Assembly: GCA_050013395.1 (NCBI GenBank)
Contig: JBEKFI010000010.1
Span: forward strand, 1 to 63,502
Length of the DNA stretch: 63,502 nt
DNA from: JBEKZD01 sp050013395
GTDB lineage: Bacteria; Verrucomicrobiota; Verrucomicrobiia; Palsa-1439
Direction: 5' to 3'
Positions 24,808 through 33,385 of the stretch are shown piece by piece. The notes under the pieces were generated by a model that saw only the letters and a program-made list of their open reading frames with translations, searched no databases and was not told the DNA's origin. The position numbers were made by a program, and so were the translations under genes. Position 1 is the first letter of the stretch. Each line of letters opens with the position of its first letter.

Positions 24808-25851
24808 ATGAAGACAAAACATCTGCAGTTTATTGGCGCGATTGCATTCGGCATCGCAGGCATCGTGGCAGCTCCGCTTTACGGCGCGGACGGTCCGTAT
24901 CACTTATTGAAGGAAATCCCGGTCGGCGGCGACGGCGGATGGGATTATCTGTCGGTTGACATAGCGGGTCGCCGGCTGTACGTCAGCCATGCCACCAAGG
25001 TGGTCGTGATCAATCTCGACAAGGACGTGGTCGCAGGCGAGATCACCAACACTCCGGGCGTTCACGGGCTCGCGGTCGCGCCCGATCTACAGCGTGGGTT
25101 CACCAGCAACGGGCGTTCGAATACGGCGAGCATCGTTGATCTGAAGACGCTGACTACGCTGTCGCAGGTGGACACGGGTCAGAACCCGGATGGTATGCTC
25201 TACGAGCCGGGGCGACAGGAAGTTTATATGTTCAACGGGCGCGGCCAATCGGCGACGGTGATCGACGCGAAAACGGGCAAGGTCGTTGCCACCATCCCGC
25301 TGGGAGGCAGGCCGGAGTTTGCTGCCGCCGACACGAAGGCGGGACGCGTCTATAACAATATCGAAGACAAAAACGAAGTCGTCGCGATTGATACCAAGAC
25401 GCACCAAGTCGTGAACCATTGGCCGATCGCGCCCGGCGAAGGCGCCACGGGCATGGCGATTGACGTGGCGCATCATCGGCTGTTTCTCGGTTGCAGCAAC
25501 AAGTTGATGGTCATGATGGATAGCGAGAATGGCAAAGTCGTCGGCTCGGTGCCCATCGGACAGGGTGTGGATGCCAATGAGTTTGATCCCGGTACGCAGT
25601 ATGCCTTCGCTTCCTGCGGTACCGGGACGGTGACGATTGCGCACGAAGACGCACCGGACAAACTGACGGTGGTGCAGACGCTGGCGACCGAACGCGGCTC
25701 GCGCACGATGGCGCTCGATCCAAAGACGCACAAGATTTACCTCGGCGCAGCCAAATACGAGGCACCGGCAGAGGGAGCGCCCGCCGGTGGTCGCGGACGT
25801 CCGCGGATGGTTCCCGGCACCTTCAAGATCCTCGTATACGGCATGAAGTGA
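24808..25851 (+). CDS. Secreted YncE-like (YVTN) beta-propeller protein
   Basis: A 347-residue exported protein: signal peptide MKTKHLQFIGAIAFGIAGIVAAPLYGA, then seven propeller-like repeats of the YVTN/YncE type (DYLSVDIAGRRLYVSHATKVVVINL; PDGMLYEPGRQEVYMFNGRGQSATVIDAKTGKV; GMAIDVAHHRLFLGCSNKLMVMMD; SRTMALDPKTHKIYLGAA). A Gly/Pro/Ala-rich insertion (APAEGAPAGGRGRPRMV) precedes the last strand. Family members are periplasmic binding or scaffold proteins without known catalysis. It is divergent from the PepSY operon and appears monocistronic. Confidence 0.87.
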   Translation: MKTKHLQFIGAIAFGIAGIVAAPLYGADGPYHLLKEIPVGGDGGWDYLSVDIAGRRLYVSHATKVVVINLDKDVVAGEITNTPGVHGLAVAPDLQRGFTSNGRSNTASIVDLKTLTTLSQVDTGQNPDGMLYEPGRQEVYMFNGRGQSATVIDAKTGKVVATIPLGGRPEFAAADTKAGRVYNNIEDKNEVVAIDTKTHQVVNHWPIAPGEGATGMAIDVAHHRLFLGCSNKLMVMMDSENGKVVGSVPIGQGVDANEFDPGTQYAFASCGTGTVTIAHEDAPDKLTVVQTLATERGSRTMALDPKTHKIYLGAAKYEAPAEGAPAGGRGRPRMVPGTFKILVYGMK

Positions 25852-25943
25852 GCAAACGCCGTAGGTAGAAAAACCGTCGCGTCGCGGTCGGAATCCAGTG
25901 CCGCGACTGCGGCATCCGTTGCGCCAAAGCCGGCAAGGAAGTT

Positions 25944-25958
25944 GTCAATACTATTGAC
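25944..25958. promoter_or_regulatory. 15-bp perfect palindrome
   Basis: GTCAATA-C-TATTGAC, between the convergent beta-propeller and NurA-like genes. It could be an operator or a weak terminator stem. No T-run follows. Confidence 0.35.
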
Positions 25959-26018
25959 TGACCCTTTTACCTTTATGGCGACACCGTGCAAGCGGCGAAA
26001 AATCACAGATGGCAATAC

Positions 26019-26675
26019 TCAAGGCGCACGACGAATTGTCGACTCGGCAAAGATCTTCAAGATGTGAGCTGAAGGATAGGTCGAAAGCGATGCGACACCA
26101 TGCGCCAGTTCGATCGGCAAGAGAGCGCCTTCGTGGCGATTGCTCAGAATCTTCGGGATTGTGGCGAATATCCTCTCCACACCAATCAACTCCGATGAAG
26201 TAGGGTTTGCCTTGTGCTCAGCGGTGGGAATGTTGAGAACCATTTGGTGGTATTGGTTCAGTTTGACGAACACCTTCGCGCCGTAGTTCGTGTCTTTCCC
26301 GTAGACAGCGCCAGTGCTCGGCCGGTGTTGTATCTCCTCTTTGATGTAGAGGTCGCCGGGAACGCAGAGATGTTCTAAAGGTGCGCCTCGGCCTATCAAC
26401 TGAAGATGGTCGAAAAAAGTACCGGATTTCTCTTGTCCGATAATGTGGACAGGGCAGTTTGTGTCCTTGGCGTGTGACAGAAAGCGTCGAATCGGGGCTA
26501 CGAGTTTTGAGTATTGTGCGCGGATCGACAACGGCCCATCCTTCACAAACAGGCACTGTGACAGTGCAGCCTTGTTGTGCTCCCAGAAGTACCGAATGCC
26601 TGTGAACAACAGCAGTGTTTCATGAATCGCCATATAAGAAGAAGCAATTGAATCAGGTGCGGAATCCACCGCCAT
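26019..26675 (-). CDS. NurA-like nuclease, C-terminal part (after in-frame TAG)
   Basis: This 218-residue frame continues the upstream frame 26676-27218 without shift: the codon before it is TAG and its own first codon is ATG. It contains FVKDGPLSIRAQ, the second acidic motif (DGPL) expected in NurA 5'-3' exonucleases, followed by VHIIGQEKSGTFFDHL, NYGAKVFVKLNQYHQMVLNIP and a C-terminal acidic/hydrophobic region. The first acidic motif (GIDGS) is in the upstream piece. Both halves are needed for a NurA active site, so either two polypeptides assemble, the TAG is read through, or the gene is dead. No HerA helicase is adjacent. Family assignment is from motifs and is moderate. Confidence 0.65.
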   Translation of the reverse strand: MAVDSAPDSIASSYMAIHETLLLFTGIRYFWEHNKAALSQCLFVKDGPLSIRAQYSKLVAPIRRFLSHAKDTNCPVHIIGQEKSGTFFDHLQLIGRGAPLEHLCVPGDLYIKEEIQHRPSTGAVYGKDTNYGAKVFVKLNQYHQMVLNIPTAEHKANPTSSELIGVERIFATIPKILSNRHEGALLPIELAHGVASLSTYPSAHILKIFAESTIRRAP

Positions 26676-27218
26676 CTACAGGTGGAAACCGAGCATGTCT
26701 GTGAGGAAAAGATGCCCCCCACATTCGGCACAGTTTCCTTCTTCAGTATCATACGGCAGAGTCGCATTGCTCCGTCCGTGCCCGCAGTGGGGGCATTCGA
26801 ATGGAGGCAGGCCCTTGTTCCGCCCATCCCACTTTTCATAGGCGATCCATTTCAGCGTCTCCATGGGTTCGCCATGCAGCGAGGCATCCTTGACGGATTC
26901 AAAGATCGCTTGTCGTATTGCGTCATACGTTGACATGCCGGGAACAACCACGTGTCTCAAGGGGAACACTGTCGCGTGGTACAACGCGGAATCCGCCAAA
27001 ATATCTCGCAGGGCAAAGGGGTGCGGAGAATCCTTGTCGATGGAAGAGAGGGCGGCCTGATCGAGTCTCAACAGAGCCGTCTTCACAAAGCCGAGCGCCT
27101 TGTGTGGCGGGGTTTCCGACTCGATAATCTGTAGCGAGCCATCAATGCCAAACACCAACGTGAGCGGTTCTCCGTTGGCTGGTATCTTCTCCCACACTGG
27201 GTTTGCTGATACGGCCAC
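26676..27218 (-). CDS. NurA-like nuclease, N-terminal part with zinc ribbon, ends at TAG
   Basis: A 180-residue frame starting at GTG 27218 and ending at TAG 26676, directly followed in the same frame by ATG. FGIDGSLQIIESETP near residue 25 fits the first NurA acidic motif (DGS). Later come PGMSTYDAIRQAIFES and a four-cysteine zinc ribbon, CPHCG...CAECGG (about residues 145-172), then LTDMLGFHL before the stop. NurA proteins usually have more sequence before DGS; an upstream TGA at about 27258 limits extension, so the N-terminus may also be shortened. Upstream DNA (27219-27576) holds only short fragments, such as a frame reading SKTGSINLVDVDAIKIHIGQVV between stops, suggesting local decay. 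Confidence 0.6.
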   Translation of the reverse strand: MAVSANPVWEKIPANGEPLTLVFGIDGSLQIIESETPPHKALGFVKTALLRLDQAALSSIDKDSPHPFALRDILADSALYHATVFPLRHVVVPGMSTYDAIRQAIFESVKDASLHGEPMETLKWIAYEKWDGRNKGLPPFECPHCGHGRSNATLPYDTEEGNCAECGGHLFLTDMLGFHL

Positions 27219-27576
27219 TTGATTAGAGCCGAAGTGAATCTTTGATCTCCTGATAAGCCATCATCGCCATCAGGCGTGAGTATGAGGGAAAGGCCTTTTG
27301 CATGCAAGGATTGGGAAGTCTTCGGGCATGGTTGCGTGGCGCGCAGATGCGGTCGGTCGCCGGCCATCGTCGGCGGTGCTGCGATTCGTTCAATGACAGT
27401 GGTTCGTCAGACGACCTGGCCGATGTGGATTTTGATCGCGTCCACGTCAACCAAGTTGATGCTGCCGGTTTTTGACCACGCTGGTTAAGAGTCCGCCGCC
27501 GTTCGCCGTTGCGTGACGACCGCAAAAAACCGCAAGCGGTTGCGAAACGGCCTGTTGTAGCTTTCACAAACTCACT

Positions 27577-27593
27577 TGGCATAACGCCTGCGA
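27577..27593 (+). promoter_or_regulatory. Sigma-54 promoter for the porin/ammonium operon
   Basis: TTGGCATAACGCCTGCG: GG at 27578-27579 and GC at 27590-27591, separated by exactly ten bases, with TGGCA and CTGC cores. Predicted start is near 27603, giving a leader of about 60 bases to the porin ATG. RpoN control is the usual mode for ammonium-uptake genes. Confidence 0.65.
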
Positions 27594-27664
27594 ACGGGTG
27601 CGGTCGTGCGAGTTGTATTTTCAGAAAAACCAATGCAAGAACGAGAACCCAAACAGGAGGACAA

Positions 27665-28955
27665 ATGAGCGTTCGTGCGCAGAGGTTGAAGGTGATCGGG
27701 TTGTGCCTGGCGGCCGCGGTGGTGTTGGGCCAGACGCAGGCTCGCGCCGACGAGCAGCAGTTGATGGATCGAATCAAAGCGCTCGAAGACAAAATCGCCG
27801 TCTTGGAGGGCAAGAGCACCCAGACGGTGACACAGGCCAGCGTAGCATCCGCGACCCTCGACTTTCTCAATCAGGTTAATCTGAGCGGGTTTGTCTCGGC
27901 GTCGTATTTCTACGACTTCAGCAAGGGCACCGTGGGTGGAGCGAATCCGATGATTGCGGGCCGGTTGTTTGATGCGAACAACAATTCGTTCATTCCCGAC
28001 AAGTTCAAGCTCACGCTGGAAAAACCGGTCGACTTTAGCCCGACGAACTAGGAACGTGGGCTTCCGTGCCGACCTGATCGCCGGCAAAGACGCCGAGGCG
28101 ATTCACTCGACCGGCCTGTTTGGCGGTCCCGGCAGTTCGCAGAGCATTGATCTGGAGCAAGCCTACGTGAAGTTCAACGTTCCGGTCGGCAACGGCCTGA
28201 CGGTCCTCTTCGGCAAGCACGTCACCATGATGGGCGTGGAGGTGGTTGAAGAGGTCGCCAACCCGAACTGGTCGATCGGCAATCAGTTCATGTTTGTGGA
28301 GAACACCACGGAGACCGGGGTGCTGCTCGCCTATAAGTGGAATGACAAGTGGGAGACAGATTTTTGCGTGATCAATGGCTGGGATCAGGTCACGGACGTG
28401 AACGCCTCCAAGACCTTCATGGGCCGAGTGGTCTGGACCATCGACGACAAGGAGAACCTCAGTTTGCTTGGCTACGGCGGCCCCGAGCAACCTAGTGACA
28501 ATCACGATTGGCGCACGGGTACGGACATCGTGTTCAACCGCAAATTCACTGACAAACTGAATAGCTGGGTGCAGCTTGATTACGGGCACGAAGATAACGC
28601 GCCTCTCGCCGACGGCTCGGGCACGACAACGGCGAACGCCGACTGGTATGCGGCCGGCTTGTGGTTGACCTACGACTTCACCGACAAGGTGGAGTTGGCG
28701 TTCCGCGGCGACTACCTGCGCGACAAGGACGGCGTGCGCACGCCCAACACCGCAGGCGGTCCGATCACCACGCCGGTGACCTTCACCGTTGCGCCGAAGG
28801 AACTGTACAGCGCGACGTTGACGCTGAACCTCAAACCGATGCCGAGTCTGCAAGTCCGTCCCGAAGTTCGCTACGACCGCGCTTCGGCGGACACCGCGTT
28901 CAACGGCAGGAAGGATCAATTCACGGCCGGCGTCGGCGTCGCCTATCTGTACTAG
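27665..28955 (+). pseudogene. Outer-membrane porin (BBP2-like), split by a one-base frameshift
   Basis: Encodes a signal peptide (MSVRAQRLKVIGLCLAAAVVLGQTQARA), a short coiled-coil (QQLMDRIKALEDKIAVLEG) and a beta-barrel. The frame runs to TAG at 28049, then continues in the +1 frame as NVGFRADLIAGKDAEAI to a C-terminus ending in YLY, typical of a barrel. Deleting the A at 28050 turns AACTAGGAAC into AACTGGAAC and restores an unbroken protein (PTNWNVGFRAD). AGGAGG stands 5 bases before ATG 27665. It is the first gene behind a sigma-54 promoter and precedes amt, so it is probably the outer-membrane channel for this nitrogen operon. It could be a true mutation, phase variation or a base error. 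Confidence 0.85.
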
Positions 28956-28987
28956 GGAAAACTCAATCAGTAAAGAGAACCAAACGA

Positions 28988-30730
28988 ATGAAACCAATAC
29001 GCCGCACTACAACATGGCTCGGTGTGCTCTTGCTGGCAGTCGCGATTTTTTCGCGGCTGACGGCGCACGCCTGGGGCGATGATGCACCGAAACCCGATCC
29101 CGCAGACACCGCGACCGGCAACGCCAGTGACGTTCAGGATGCGAGCGGTACTCACTTCGTCGTGACGGCGCCCGCGGATCTGGGCGCGGACGACGCGAAG
29201 GACCCTCAAAAAGCGAAGACTTACGCGGAAGCGAAGAAGGCCTACGACGAGTATCTCGCACAGATGAAGGCCGAACCGCTAGCGGTCAAGCTCGCCGATG
29301 GGGTCGGACACAACCGCGTGGCCATTAACTTCATGTGGACGCTCGTTACGGGCTTCCTCGTCATGTTCATGCAAGCAGGCTTCGCATTGGTGGAAACGGG
29401 TCTGTGTCGCGCGAAGAACGCGGCGCACACGATGTCCATGAACTTGCTGATCTATCCGCTTGGCATGCTCGGATTCTATGTCTGCGGATTTGCCTTCATG
29501 TTCGGTGGCTTGGGGCCGATCGCGACGATGGGCGGCTACGGCGGGCTGAATCATGAATTCACCATCAACCTCTTCGGGAAACCGTTCGGCCTGTGCGGGC
29601 TGACAGGGTTCTTCCTCAAGGGCAGTTCATATGACGCCTCGGTGTTCGCGCTGTTCCTGTTCCAAATGGTGTTTATGGACACGACGGCGACAATCCCGAC
29701 GGGCGCGTGCGCGGAACGCTGGAAGTTCTCCTCGTTTTGCCTCTACGGCGCATTTGTCGGCTCGGTGATGTATCCGTTCTTCGGCAACTGGGTCTGGGGC
29801 GGCGGCTGGCTGGCGATGCTCGGCCAGAACTTCGGCCTCGGTCACGGTCACGTGGACTTCGCCGGCAGCTCGGTGGTGCACATGACCGGTGGCGTCATCG
29901 GTCTCATCTGGGCGTGGCTGCTCGGGCCGCGTTACGGTAAGTTTAACAAGGACGGCAGTGTCAATCCGATGCCGGCGCACAACGTGGTGTTCGCCATTCT
30001 CGGCACGTTTATTCTCGCGTTCGGCTGGTTCGGGTTCAACCCGGGCTCAACGCTGGCGGGCACCGACCTCCGCATCGCCGTCGTGGCGACTAACACGATG
30101 TTGGCTTCGGCCACGGGCGCAATGTCGTCGTGCCTATATATGTGGTGGTTCAAGACCAAGAAACCAGACCCGACAATGATGTGCAACGGGATGCTCGCAG
30201 GTCTGGTAGCCATCACCGCGCCCTGCGCATTCGTTGGCTCAGGCGGCGCCTGCATTATCGGTTTGGTCGCGGGCATTCTGGTGGTTGAGTCGGTGTTCTT
30301 CTGGGACAAGCGTGGCATTGACGATCCCGTCGGCGCGATCAGCGTGCACGGTGTGAACGGTGCTTGGGGCTGCTTGTCCATCGGTTTGTTCGCCGACGGC
30401 ACGTATGGCGACGGCTGGAACGGCGTCGCTGGCACGGTCAAAGGCTTGTTCTACGGTGGCGGCATCTCGCAGTTCTGGGCGGAGTTGATCGGCGTCACGA
30501 CCAACTTCGTCGTCATCGGCCTGACGACAGCTATCGTTTTCAAGATCGTGAGCCTGCTCTCGGGCGGCACCCAACGACCTGAAGAGGCGATTGAAATCGA
30601 AGGCGTGGACATCCCCGAAATGGGCGTCCACGGCTACCATGGCTTCGTGATGGACAAGGAAGTAGAGACTCCGCATCCAAGGGGTTATCCCAGTGCGGCC
30701 AACTCGAAATCAGCCGTGTCAGCGCACTAG
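28988..30730 (+). CDS. amt: Ammonium transporter Amt with long exported N-terminal extension
   Basis: An 11-helix ammonia channel of the Amt/Mep/Rh family, 580 aa. A signal peptide and about 95 residues of Ala/Asp/Lys-rich extracytoplasmic sequence precede the first channel helix (NFMWTLVTGFLVMFMQAGFALVETG). The pore histidines are visible in DFAGSSVVHMTGG and SVHGVNGAWG, and the signature AFGWFGFNPGSTL is present. Start ATG 28988 gives the signal peptide. It follows the porin by 32 bases and precedes a P-II gene, the usual amtB-glnK pairing; a hairpin at 30740-30776 lies between them. Confidence 0.93.
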   Translation: MKPIRRTTTWLGVLLLAVAIFSRLTAHAWGDDAPKPDPADTATGNASDVQDASGTHFVVTAPADLGADDAKDPQKAKTYAEAKKAYDEYLAQMKAEPLAVKLADGVGHNRVAINFMWTLVTGFLVMFMQAGFALVETGLCRAKNAAHTMSMNLLIYPLGMLGFYVCGFAFMFGGLGPIATMGGYGGLNHEFTINLFGKPFGLCGLTGFFLKGSSYDASVFALFLFQMVFMDTTATIPTGACAERWKFSSFCLYGAFVGSVMYPFFGNWVWGGGWLAMLGQNFGLGHGHVDFAGSSVVHMTGGVIGLIWAWLLGPRYGKFNKDGSVNPMPAHNVVFAILGTFILAFGWFGFNPGSTLAGTDLRIAVVATNTMLASATGAMSSCLYMWWFKTKKPDPTMMCNGMLAGLVAITAPCAFVGSGGACIIGLVAGILVVESVFFWDKRGIDDPVGAISVHGVNGAWGCLSIGLFADGTYGDGWNGVAGTVKGLFYGGGISQFWAELIGVTTNFVVIGLTTAIVFKIVSLLSGGTQRPEEAIEIEGVDIPEMGVHGYHGFVMDKEVETPHPRGYPSAANSKSAVSAH

Positions 30731-30739
30731 CCAAATCAA

Positions 30740-30776
30740 GTGGCGGCTGAGGGCTGCAAGTGCGGCCCTCGGCCAC
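30740..30776 (+). other. Intercistronic hairpin between amt and P-II gene
   Basis: Strong stem: GTGG...CTGAGGGC and GCCCTCGGCCAC around the loop GCAAGTGC. No T-run, so it is more likely an mRNA stability/processing element that sets the Amt:P-II ratio than a terminator. Confidence 0.5.
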
Positions 30777-30798
30777 CCAATAGAATGCGAGACCACAG

Positions 30799-31137
30799 AT
30801 GAAAAAAATTGAAGCGATCGTCAAACCGTTCAAACTTGAAGAGGTCAAAGAGGCGCTGGCCGAGATCGGCATCGAAGGCATGACGGTCACCGAGGTCAAA
30901 GGATTCGGACGCCAGAAGGGCCAGACCGAAATCTATCGCGGCAGTGAGTATGCCGTGGACTTCCTGCCGAAAATCAAAATCGAAATCGTGCTCAGTGACG
31001 AGAAACTCGACCACGCGATCGAAGCGATCACCAATACCGCGCGCACCGGCAAGATCGGCGATGGGAAAATCTTTGTGTTGCTCGTCGAAGAGGTCGTCCG
31101 CATCCGCACCGGTGAACGTGGCGGCGCGGCGGTATAG
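30799..31137 (+). CDS. glnK: Nitrogen regulatory protein P-II (first copy)
   Basis: A 112-residue trimeric signalling protein that binds ATP/ADP and 2-oxoglutarate and blocks the Amt channel when nitrogen is plentiful. The family signature is complete: MKKIEAIVKPFKLEEVKEAL, GMTVTEVKGFGRQKG, the T-loop TEIYRGSEYAVDFLPK with the modifiable Tyr-51, and TGKIGDGKIFVLLVEEVVRIRTGE. Located between two amt genes, probably co-transcribed with the first. GlnK is used because of the amt linkage; it could equally be called GlnB. Confidence 0.95.
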   Translation: MKKIEAIVKPFKLEEVKEALAEIGIEGMTVTEVKGFGRQKGQTEIYRGSEYAVDFLPKIKIEIVLSDEKLDHAIEAITNTARTGKIGDGKIFVLLVEEVVRIRTGERGGAAV

Positions 31138-31298
31138 AGCGACAATCTAAGTTGGCGCAGACATAGCTCGCCACATTCGGCGTGGTGGCGAGATGTGACC
31201 ACTCTGGTCAAGAACCAACTGACCGGAGCTCGGTTTCTTTGCCCCGCAAAAGCCGGAACTCCTTGCGAAACCAGCGATTGCGCATTTCGCACTCTCGC

Positions 31299-31315
31299 TC
31301 GGCACAATCATTGCC
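31299..31315 (+). promoter_or_regulatory. Sigma-54 promoter for the second amt
   Basis: TCGGCACAATCATTGCC: GG at 31301-31302 and GC at 31313-31314 separated by ten bases, with GGCAC and TTGC elements both matching consensus. Start expected near 31326, about 58 bases before ATG 31384. The remaining part of 31138-31383 shows nothing else. Confidence 0.75.
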
Positions 31316-31383
31316 TACCGAACGTGGGTTCGTCTCTTAACTGTGTCGACGGGATTAAAACTTATCCACGGAGATCATCTCTT

Positions 31384-32838
31384 ATGAACCGAAGAATCGT
31401 GGCGGTGTTTGTCGGGATGCTTCTGTCAGTCGCGGGTGGATGGCTTTGTCCCGTGCGCGCAGGCGCGGCAGTTACAGTGTCTGCCGAGCCGACACTGGAG
31501 CAGCGCGTTGAGGACCTCGAAGCATACGTCAACAACGCGGCGCGCGGCGCAAATGCCGCCGATGCGAAAGTGACCACGAAGATCGCCGGCCCAGGCCCCG
31601 GGCACAACGCGTGGATGATGACCTCGTCGGCGCTGGTGCTGTTCATGACGTTGCCCGGCCTGGCGCTGTTTTACGGCGGTCTTGTGCGTCGCAAGAACGT
31701 GTTGTCCGTGCTCGCGCAATGTCTCGGCATCGCCGGATTGGTGACGGTGTTGTGGTGGGCGGTCGGATACAGTTTCGCGTTCGCGCCCGGCAAACCGTTT
31801 CTTGGCGGGTTGAAATACGCTTTCCTGCGCGGTGTGGACGGCGCGCCGAACACCGACTACGCCTACTGGGTCTCACACAATGTTTTCTCCATGTATCAAC
31901 TGATGTTTGCCATCATCACGCCGGCGTTGATCATCGGCGCGATTGCCGAGCGCGTGAGGTTTTTGTCCGTGCTGGCGTTTGTCGGCCTGTGGATGTTTGT
32001 CGTCTATTTCCCCCTCGCACACATGGTCTGGGGGATCGACGGGCTGATGAACGGCGTGTGGAACGCCAACGCGAAAATCAAGGCCATCGATTTCGCCGGC
32101 GGCACGGTAGTCCACATGTCGTCGGGCTGGTCGGCGTTAATCCTGTGCCTGATTCTCGGCAAGCGACTTGGGTTCGGCAAAGAGATCATGGCCCCGCACA
32201 ACATGGTGCTCTGCATGGTCGGCACCGGCATGTTGTGGGTCGGCTGGTATGGGTTCAACGCGGGCAGCGCGCTAGGGGCCGACGGGATCGCAGGCAATGC
32301 GTTCATGACGACGACCATCGCCGCGGCGGTTGCCTCCGCGACATGGGCGGTTGCCGAACTCGTAATGCGCGGCAAGGCCAGCATCCTCGGGTTCTGCTCC
32401 GGTGTGGTGGCGGGGCTGGTGGTGATCACGCCCGCCGCGGGTTTCGTCACGGCGACCGGCGCGGTGATCATCGGTTTGCTGGCAGGTCTGGTGCCATTCT
32501 TCGCCGTCGTGAAACTGAGAGGGTGGTTGGGCTACGATGACGCGCTCGACACGTTTGGCGTGCACGCCATCGGCGGCACGCTCGGCGCGTTTCTCACCGG
32601 GCTGTTGGCCACCAGCGACGCAAACCCGAACGTGCTGACGAATCTCAAAGGCATCGTGGGACACACGTTGTGGCTGCACCAACTCGGGGCGATTGGCGTT
32701 ACGCTCGTTCTGGCTGTTGTGGGAACGACCATCATCGCCTTGGTGGTCAAAGCCGTCATCGGATTGCGTCCCGACCCGGAAGAGGAAACCCAGGGGCTCG
32801 ACATTGCCGAGCACGGCGAAGAGGGCTACGTCTTATAA
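31384..32838 (+). CDS. amt: Ammonium transporter Amt (second copy)
   Basis: A 484-residue Amt channel. The signal peptide MNRRIVAVFVGMLLSVAGGWLCPVRAG is followed by a short coiled segment (EPTLEQRVEDLEAYVNNA) and the channel, beginning WMMTSSALVLFMTLPGLALFYGGLVRRKN, the canonical AmtB entry helix. Pore histidines lie in DFAGGTVVHMSSG and TFGVHAIGGTLG. This copy is closer to E. coli AmtB than the upstream paralogue, and the two differ in N-terminal extension and first helix, so they are not a recent duplication. It has its own sigma-54 promoter and is followed after 15 bases by its own P-II gene. Confidence 0.94.
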   Translation: MNRRIVAVFVGMLLSVAGGWLCPVRAGAAVTVSAEPTLEQRVEDLEAYVNNAARGANAADAKVTTKIAGPGPGHNAWMMTSSALVLFMTLPGLALFYGGLVRRKNVLSVLAQCLGIAGLVTVLWWAVGYSFAFAPGKPFLGGLKYAFLRGVDGAPNTDYAYWVSHNVFSMYQLMFAIITPALIIGAIAERVRFLSVLAFVGLWMFVVYFPLAHMVWGIDGLMNGVWNANAKIKAIDFAGGTVVHMSSGWSALILCLILGKRLGFGKEIMAPHNMVLCMVGTGMLWVGWYGFNAGSALGADGIAGNAFMTTTIAAAVASATWAVAELVMRGKASILGFCSGVVAGLVVITPAAGFVTATGAVIIGLLAGLVPFFAVVKLRGWLGYDDALDTFGVHAIGGTLGAFLTGLLATSDANPNVLTNLKGIVGHTLWLHQLGAIGVTLVLAVVGTTIIALVVKAVIGLRPDPEEETQGLDIAEHGEEGYVL

Positions 32839-32853
32839 CGAAGGGGGCCATCG

Positions 32854-33192
32854 ATGCAAAAAATCGAAGCGATCATCAAGCCGCACAAACTCGACGAGGT
32901 CAAGGCCGCCCTGCAGGAGGTCGGTGTCCAAGGCATGACCGTCAGTGAGGTCAAGGGGTTTGGCCGCCAGAAAGGCCACACCGAAATCTATCGCGGCAGC
33001 GAATACACAGTGGATTTCATCCCCAAGATCAAGATCGAGATCGTGGTGTCTGACGACATCGCGGACAAAGCCGTGAGCACGATCCGGGAAACAGCCAAGA
33101 CCGGCAAGATCGGCGACGGCAAGATCTTCGTCTGGGCCATCGACAAGGTCGTCCGGATTCGCACCGCTGAGGTCGACGAAGCGGCCGTATAA
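32854..33192 (+). CDS. glnK: Nitrogen regulatory protein P-II (second copy)
   Basis: 112 residues, about two thirds identical to the first copy: MQKIEAIIKPHKLDEVKAAL, VKGFGRQKGHTEIYRGSEYTVDFIPK with Tyr-51 retained, and TGKIGDGKIFVWAIDKVVRIRT. A purine-rich GAAGGGGG precedes the ATG. It is the last gene before a strong terminator, so each Amt has its own P-II partner. Differences cluster in the B-loop-to-C-terminal part, which may tune pairing to each channel. Confidence 0.95.
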   Translation: MQKIEAIIKPHKLDEVKAALQEVGVQGMTVSEVKGFGRQKGHTEIYRGSEYTVDFIPKIKIEIVVSDDIADKAVSTIRETAKTGKIGDGKIFVWAIDKVVRIRTAEVDEAAV

Positions 33193-33216
33193 GACGGCCG
33201 CCATTCAACAACGAAG

Positions 33217-33255
33217 AACTGCGCGAGCCCATACGGCTCGCGCAGTTTCTTTCCC
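33217..33255 (+). terminator. Rho-independent terminator of the amt-glnK operon
   Basis: Perfect 13-bp stem AACTGCGCGAGCC / GGCTCGCGCAGTT with a five-base loop (CATAC), followed by TCTTTCCCCC, 25 bases after the P-II stop. Confidence 0.85.
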
Positions 33256-33311
33256 CCGGAGGGGCGCATCTGATACCACCACCGACATCGTCCATAACCG
33301 ATAGGGTGGTT

Positions 33312-33385
33312 GTAGCTGCGAGCCTGCTCGCGGCCTTTGCGATGGCCGATGAGGTACGACTTGCCGCGAGCAGGCTCGCGGCTAC
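33312..33385. repeat. GTAG...CTAC paired-hairpin element (REPIN-like), 74 bp
   Basis: Full-length reverse-complement relative of 7919-7992: same length, same linker (AAGTCGTACCTCATC on the other strand), same right-hand stem family (GCGAGCAGGCTCGC), but both arms here use the GCGAGC stem whereas the other copy has CCCCGA in one arm. Confidence 0.85.

Noticed and set aside
28661..28987. Extended start for the first amt
   Set aside because: Overlaps the end of the porin in another frame; signal peptide begins at 28988.
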